Origin: DATKMS01 sp035541735
Lineage (GTDB): Bacteria; Desulfobacterota; Binatia; HRBIN30
DNA: 8,497 nucleotides
Assembly: GCA_035541735.1 (NCBI GenBank)
Contig: DATKMS010000469.1
Span: forward strand, 1-8,497
Reading direction: 5' to 3'
Shown here: positions 5,598 to 8,497 of the stretch, piece after piece
How the letters are laid out: each line of letters opens with the position of its first letter
Numbering within the stretch: position 1 is the stretch's first letter
Notes under the pieces: model-generated
What the model saw: the letters and a program-made list of their open reading frames with translations, nothing else
Told to the model about the DNA's origin: nothing
The model's database searches: none
Program-made: the position numbers and the translations under genes

Positions 5598-8036
5598 GCA
5601 AGATTTTGGACTACTTGCTGGCGGGAGCCTGAGCCGAGTATGAAGCCAGATCCTATGGCCAAGCTCATCGCCGCCGCAATCGCCGTTACCGTGTTGTGCA
5701 CCATCCAGCACGCCACGGCGCAGTCGCCGAGCGCGAGAAATATGTTCTTCGATCCCAGTCAGAGTGCGATACCAAGCGTTGGGGATACCACCGTGGTCGC
5801 CGTGTCAATCGACGACCCTTCTCAGTTGAGTACCTACGATTTCACCGTCGAGTATGATTCAACGATAGTGCAAGCGACCACCGCGACCATCCAACCGCCT
5901 TTCACCGACCCCGCCTGCCTCCTGCTGTGTGCGACCCCTGGGCCGACGCCTCCGGTGGGACAGGTCATTTGCTCAGGGTTTTGCCTGCCGCCGGTGGCTC
6001 CAGCCCTGCCGACCAGCATCGTGAATGTCACGTTCCAAGGACAGGCGCAGGGAAACAGTCCACTGCACCTGACCACGTGTGACCTGGTGGTCCTTTCGGG
6101 AATCAATCAAACACCGGTGCCGTGCACTCCAGGGAGTGGCAGTGTTGTAGTCTTCACTCCGACCCCAACACCAACAAACACGCCCACGGCTACGCCGACC
6201 AACACCGCGACCCAGACACCAACCAACACCGCGACCCCGACGAAAACGCCAACGGCAACGCCAAGCCAGACACCAACGCGCACGCCGACGTCGACCCCCA
6301 CGTCAACTCGAACGCCTAGCCCAACCGCGACAGCCTCGAATACGCCAACTCAAACCGCAACTGCAACGCCAACCCCAACGCAGACGGCCACGGCTCCGCG
6401 AACTCAGACCCCGACGGCAACGGCTACCCGAACCCCTACGCCAAGTCGAACTCCCTCACCCACACGGACAGACACACCTACACCAACGGCTACGCCGACG
6501 TTGACGGCGACCCCGACATCAACCAGCACTCCAAGTGAAACGCCCACGCGCACTCCTACCAAGACCCCAACGGATACGCCGACGTCCACCAGTACATCGA
6601 CAACGACGGTGACTCAGACTGCAACGCCAACACGCACGCTTACGCCCACCACCACCGACACCCCGACGCGCACCGCGACACGGACACTCACGCCAACACC
6701 CACGACGACGGCAACACTTACTCGGACAGCGACTCCCACGCTGACGGTGACCCAGACCCCGACCGTTACACCAAGCGAAACGCCGACGCGGAGTCCCACC
6801 AGGACTCCGACCGACACACCGACATCCACCGACACGCCGACGGTAACCGCGACTCAGACCCTGACGCCCACGCGCACGCTCACCGCGACCGCCACCGACA
6901 CCCCGACGCGCACTGCGACACGGACACTCACGCCAACACCCACGACAACGGCAACTCTGACACCGACACCGACGAGAACGTTCACCAGGACAACGACGTG
7001 GACCCCAACCACCACGGTGACTCGCACGCCGACTTCGACCCCGACCCTCACGTCCACACGAACGGGCACGCCGACGCGAACGCAGACCCCGACCTACACG
7101 CCCACGCCGACGGCCACGGAAACACCGACGCACACCTTCACCCTAACGGTCACACCGACTCGCACCTTCACCCCGACCAACAGCGCCAGTCAGACGCCAA
7201 CCGCTCCAGCGACGGCAACGCAGACGAGGACGTTCACACCGACGGCGACGTTCACCAGCACACCCACGGCGAGTTTGACGCCTACGAATACGTTTGTTCC
7301 AACGCGGACGCCGACCCACACGCCTAGTGCCACCGCAACTCGTATTGGAACGAAGACGCCAACGGAGACGCCGACTCCGACAGCGACTTCAACAGCCACA
7401 GTGACTCATACCCCGCTCCCAACCAGCACGGACACACGCACCCCAACGCTCACCCCCGCATCAACCTACACCGAGACGCCCGTGGATACTGCGACTCGCA
7501 CCGCCACGAAGACAGCGACGGCGACGTTGACATCAACCGATACACGGACACCGACACACACGCTGACCCCGACGAACCCGCCGAGTCACACAGCGACGTT
7601 GACGGCTACGACGACGGCGACACCAACCCACACGCTCACGCCGAACCCAACAAGCACGCTGTCGCCAACCCCAACGACGACGGCGACGACCACTCACGCC
7701 GTTGCAGGGACACCCACCAGGACGCCGATACCGACGCCCACCGGCAGCGCGATCTCAACGACAACGGCTACACCGACTGCGACTATGGCCCCAACGACAG
7801 GAGCGGCGACGCCGACTCCAACGCCCACGCAAACAGCGATGCCCCCCCTGTGTGTGGGCGACTGCGGCGGCACGCAGACTGTGGCGGTGAACGATGTCAT
7901 CACCCTGTCGAACATCGCGCTCGGCACTGCCCAAGCGGCGGAGTGCCCGCGCGGGATTCCGAACGGCGCCGAGGTGAACGTCGCGTTGATCATCCAAGCC
8001 GTGAACCACGCACTGAATGGGTGCAGCAGCGGTTGA
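5595..8036 (+). CDS. Exported cohesin-like / Thr-Pro stalk / dockerin-like protein
   Basis: An 813-residue secreted protein. Residues 21-42 (M-A-K-L-I-A-A-A-I-A-V to H-A-T-A) form a Sec signal peptide, preceded by a 20-residue arm if ATG 5595 is used. Residues 44-187 look like a cohesin-type beta-sandwich: V-G-D-T-T-V-V-A-V-S-I, then Y-D-F-T-V-E-Y-D, then I-V-N-V-T-F-Q-G, plus several Cys. Residues 188-748 are a Thr/Pro stalk in which roughly every second residue is Thr, in T-P-T-x and T-x-T patterns. It is probably extended and possibly O-glycosylated. Residues 753-810 are a two-helix dockerin-like module (C-V-G-D-C, N-I-A-L-G, I-I-Q-A-V-N-H-A-L-N-G-C) whose calcium-loop acids are mostly replaced. 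The likely role is cell-surface or extracellular binding and spacing; the partner is unknown. No catalytic domain is seen. Confidence 0.85.
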   Translation: MARFWTTCWREPEPSMKPDPMAKLIAAAIAVTVLCTIQHATAQSPSARNMFFDPSQSAIPSVGDTTVVAVSIDDPSQLSTYDFTVEYDSTIVQATTATIQPPFTDPACLLLCATPGPTPPVGQVICSGFCLPPVAPALPTSIVNVTFQGQAQGNSPLHLTTCDLVVLSGINQTPVPCTPGSGSVVVFTPTPTPTNTPTATPTNTATQTPTNTATPTKTPTATPSQTPTRTPTSTPTSTRTPSPTATASNTPTQTATATPTPTQTATAPRTQTPTATATRTPTPSRTPSPTRTDTPTPTATPTLTATPTSTSTPSETPTRTPTKTPTDTPTSTSTSTTTVTQTATPTRTLTPTTTDTPTRTATRTLTPTPTTTATLTRTATPTLTVTQTPTVTPSETPTRSPTRTPTDTPTSTDTPTVTATQTLTPTRTLTATATDTPTRTATRTLTPTPTTTATLTPTPTRTFTRTTTWTPTTTVTRTPTSTPTLTSTRTGTPTRTQTPTYTPTPTATETPTHTFTLTVTPTRTFTPTNSASQTPTAPATATQTRTFTPTATFTSTPTASLTPTNTFVPTRTPTHTPSATATRIGTKTPTETPTPTATSTATVTHTPLPTSTDTRTPTLTPASTYTETPVDTATRTATKTATATLTSTDTRTPTHTLTPTNPPSHTATLTATTTATPTHTLTPNPTSTLSPTPTTTATTTHAVAGTPTRTPIPTPTGSAISTTTATPTATMAPTTGAATPTPTPTQTAMPPLCVGDCGGTQTVAVNDVITLSNIALGTAQAAECPRGIPNGAEVNVALIIQAVNHALNGCSSG
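6157..7838 (+). repeat. Thr/Pro-coding low-complexity repeat region
   Basis: About 1.7 kb of short-period coding repeat, built on ACN-CCN codon pairs with interspersed Ala, Arg, Ser, Asn, Gln and Glu codons. It encodes the stalk of the exported protein. All four Thr codons are mixed, so the DNA is much less uniform than the protein. The antisense strand gives Val/Gly repeats in open frames, which are artefacts. Confidence 0.9.
6481..6960 (+). repeat. Tandem duplication with an exact 240-bp period in the stalk
   Basis: Two consecutive 240-bp units, 6481-6720 and 6721-6960, align without gaps, keeping frame as an 80-residue repeat. Anchors are S-E-T-P-T-R (codons at 6534 and 6774) and T-D-T-P-T-R-T-A-T-R-T-L. 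The best-kept core, 6652-6715 against 6892-6955, has 64 positions with two differences (6674 and 6707). Both fall in codon third positions and leave Thr unchanged. Similarity fades toward the unit ends. Confidence 0.8.
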
Positions 8037-8073
8037 GGATCGCGCGACGCGGTTGGAGAAAGAGCTGGAATTC

Positions 8074-8102
8074 TTGACCTGTACGGCAAATGGCCGTACA
8101 CT
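8074..8102 (+). promoter_or_regulatory. Promoter of the toxin-antitoxin operon
   Basis: The -35 TTGACC (8074-8079, five of six) and -10 TACACT (8097-8102, four of six) are separated by exactly 17 bp. The predicted transcription start is near 8109. It lies directly before the antitoxin gene and contains an operator-like palindrome, as expected for an autoregulated type II toxin-antitoxin operon. Confidence 0.75.
8080..8100. promoter_or_regulatory. Palindromic operator between -35 and -10
   Basis: The perfect 8-bp arms TGTACGGC (8080-8087) and GCCGTACA (8093-8100) flank a 5-base centre, AAATG. The palindrome starts directly after the -35 and runs into the -10, so a bound protein would block RNA polymerase. 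The ribbon-helix-helix N-terminus of the adjacent antitoxin is the obvious candidate binder. That is inference from how such antitoxins work. Confidence 0.75.
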
Positions 8103-8111
8103 GGGTTCGTC

Positions 8112-8125
8112 AGGAGACACGAACG
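8112..8125 (+). promoter_or_regulatory. Ribosome binding site pointing to an ACG start
   Basis: AGGAG at 8112-8116 is followed by a 6-base spacer and the in-frame codon ACG at 8123, then AAG-GCC-TCC. No ATG, GTG or TTG is in frame near this site. The Shine-Dalgarno sequence lies just after the predicted transcription start, so it should be the one on the message. Confidence 0.55.
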
Positions 8126-8440
8126 AAGGCCTCCACCAAAACAGATACGGACGGCCAGACCAGTAAGTCCGCCCGCTTCGAGGCACGCATCACCGCCGAG
8201 CAGAAGTCCCTCTTCTTGAAGGCCGCGACACTCACCGGGCGTTCGCTCACCGATTTCGTTGTCGCGTCGGCCCAGGAAGCCGCGACCCGTACTGTGCAGC
8301 AACACGAGGCCATGACCCTGAGCATCCGCGACCGCAAGGCTTTTGTCGCCGCGCTCCTGCAGGCACCCGCACCCGGGGCGCGCCTGCGCAAGGCAGCGCA
8401 GCGCTACAAGCGACACGCGGCTGCGACGGATGCCGACTGA
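8123..8440 (+). CDS. DUF1778/TacA-type ribbon-helix-helix antitoxin
   Basis: The antitoxin of a type II toxin-antitoxin pair, expected to neutralise a GNAT toxin by direct binding and to repress its own operon. With the ACG start it has 105 residues. The ribbon strand is about 16-23 (S-A-R-F-E-A-R-I), followed by helices T-A-E-Q-K-S-L-F-L-K-A-A and S-L-T-D-F-V-V-A-S-A-Q-E-A-A. The toxin-binding tail is L-S-I-R-D-R-K-A-F-V-A-A-L-L-Q-A-P, then R-L-R-K-A-A-Q-R-Y-K. This is the usual layout and near the usual length of the family. The only upstream in-frame ATG (8090) would give 116 residues. It lies inside the operator, upstream of the predicted transcription start, and has no Shine-Dalgarno sequence, so I prefer 8123. 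The stop overlaps the toxin start by 11 bases. The family call is firm; the start is inferred. Confidence 0.85.
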   Translation, partial: TKASTKTDTDGQTSKSARFEARITAEQKSLFLKAATLTGRSLTDFVVASAQEAATRTVQQHEAMTLSIRDRKAFVAALLQAPAPGARLRKAAQRYKRHAAATDAD

Positions 8441-8497
8441 AGGCAAGCCACCGCAACGGCTCGTTGAACCGCTTGGCGGACAGCATGACCGGGACTC
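8430..8497 (+). CDS. GNAT-family toxin (TacT-type), cut by the window end
   Basis: The ATG at 8430 overlaps the last 11 bases of the antitoxin gene in another frame, the usual arrangement in DUF1778-GNAT operons and a sign of translational coupling. Only 22 codons are visible: M-P-T-E-G-K-P-P-Q-R-L-V-E-P-L-G-G-Q-H-D-R-D. The segment V-E-P-L ... H-D-R fits the start of this toxin family, where H-D-R is normally followed by an F-x-C-G motif. Family members acetylate aminoacyl-tRNAs and stop translation. The acetyl-CoA-binding part lies beyond the window, so the call rests on position and this short match. Confidence 0.65.
   Translation, partial: MPTEGKPPQRLVEPLGGQHDRD

Noticed and set aside
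6107..7399. - strand frames with G-V-x-V-G-V repeats and a 204-codon Cys/Arg/Gly-rich frame
   Set aside because: They are complements of the Thr/Pro codon repeats and have no independent support.
6157..7838. CRISPR-like or minisatellite array
   Set aside because: There are no constant repeats with unique spacers. The periodicity follows codons and keeps an open frame throughout.
7694..8486. Several - strand frames over the 3' end of the stalk gene and the antitoxin
   Set aside because: They are shadows of the DUF1778 gene and the stalk gene, with no motifs or ribosome binding sites.

Overview
This is a GC-rich bacterial window of about 8.5 kb. It probably comes from an uncultured deltaproteobacterial-type lineage such as Candidatus Binatota. 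That assignment is an inference. It rests on the long Thr/Pro stalk ending in a decayed dockerin-like module (C-V-G-D-C ... N-I-A-L-G ... N-A-L-N-G-C) and on a Cys-rich module ending in C-G-D-G-I on the fucosidase. No rRNA or tRNA gene, CRISPR array, transposase or replication origin was seen.

Layout. On the + strand, 88-1878 encodes a secreted GH29 alpha-L-fucosidase with an extra N-terminal Cys-containing module. It is followed by 2117-3316, a polytopic membrane protein with a C-terminal TPR region. Convergent to these, on the - strand, lie two signalling genes in tandem. The upstream one (5085-4267) is a membrane histidine kinase with a complete phospho-acceptor helix but no ATPase domain. 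The downstream one (4086-3379) is a one-helix membrane protein ending in a lone PAS-like domain. A small 52-codon - strand frame with a strong Shine-Dalgarno sequence (5389-5231) precedes the kinase. On the + strand, 5595-8036 encodes an exported 813-residue protein: signal peptide, cohesin-like domain, about 560 residues of Thr/Pro-rich stalk, and a degenerate dockerin-like C-terminus. The window ends in a type II toxin-antitoxin operon: a DUF1778/TacA-type antitoxin and the first 22 codons of its overlapping GNAT (TacT-type) toxin.

The clearest regulatory structure is at the toxin-antitoxin operon. A near-consensus sigma-70 promoter has a perfect 8-bp inverted repeat filling most of its spacer and running into the -10. 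This arrangement puts the only in-frame ATG upstream of the predicted transcription start and points to an ACG initiation codon behind a good Shine-Dalgarno sequence. Other points of interest are the kinase without an ATPase domain, the exact 240-bp (80-residue) tandem duplication inside the Thr/Pro stalk, and the co-occurrence of cohesin-like and dockerin-like ends on one chain. Apart from the toxin-antitoxin pair and the two adjacent signalling genes, nothing shows that the genes form one system. I do not see a convincing new multi-gene system here.
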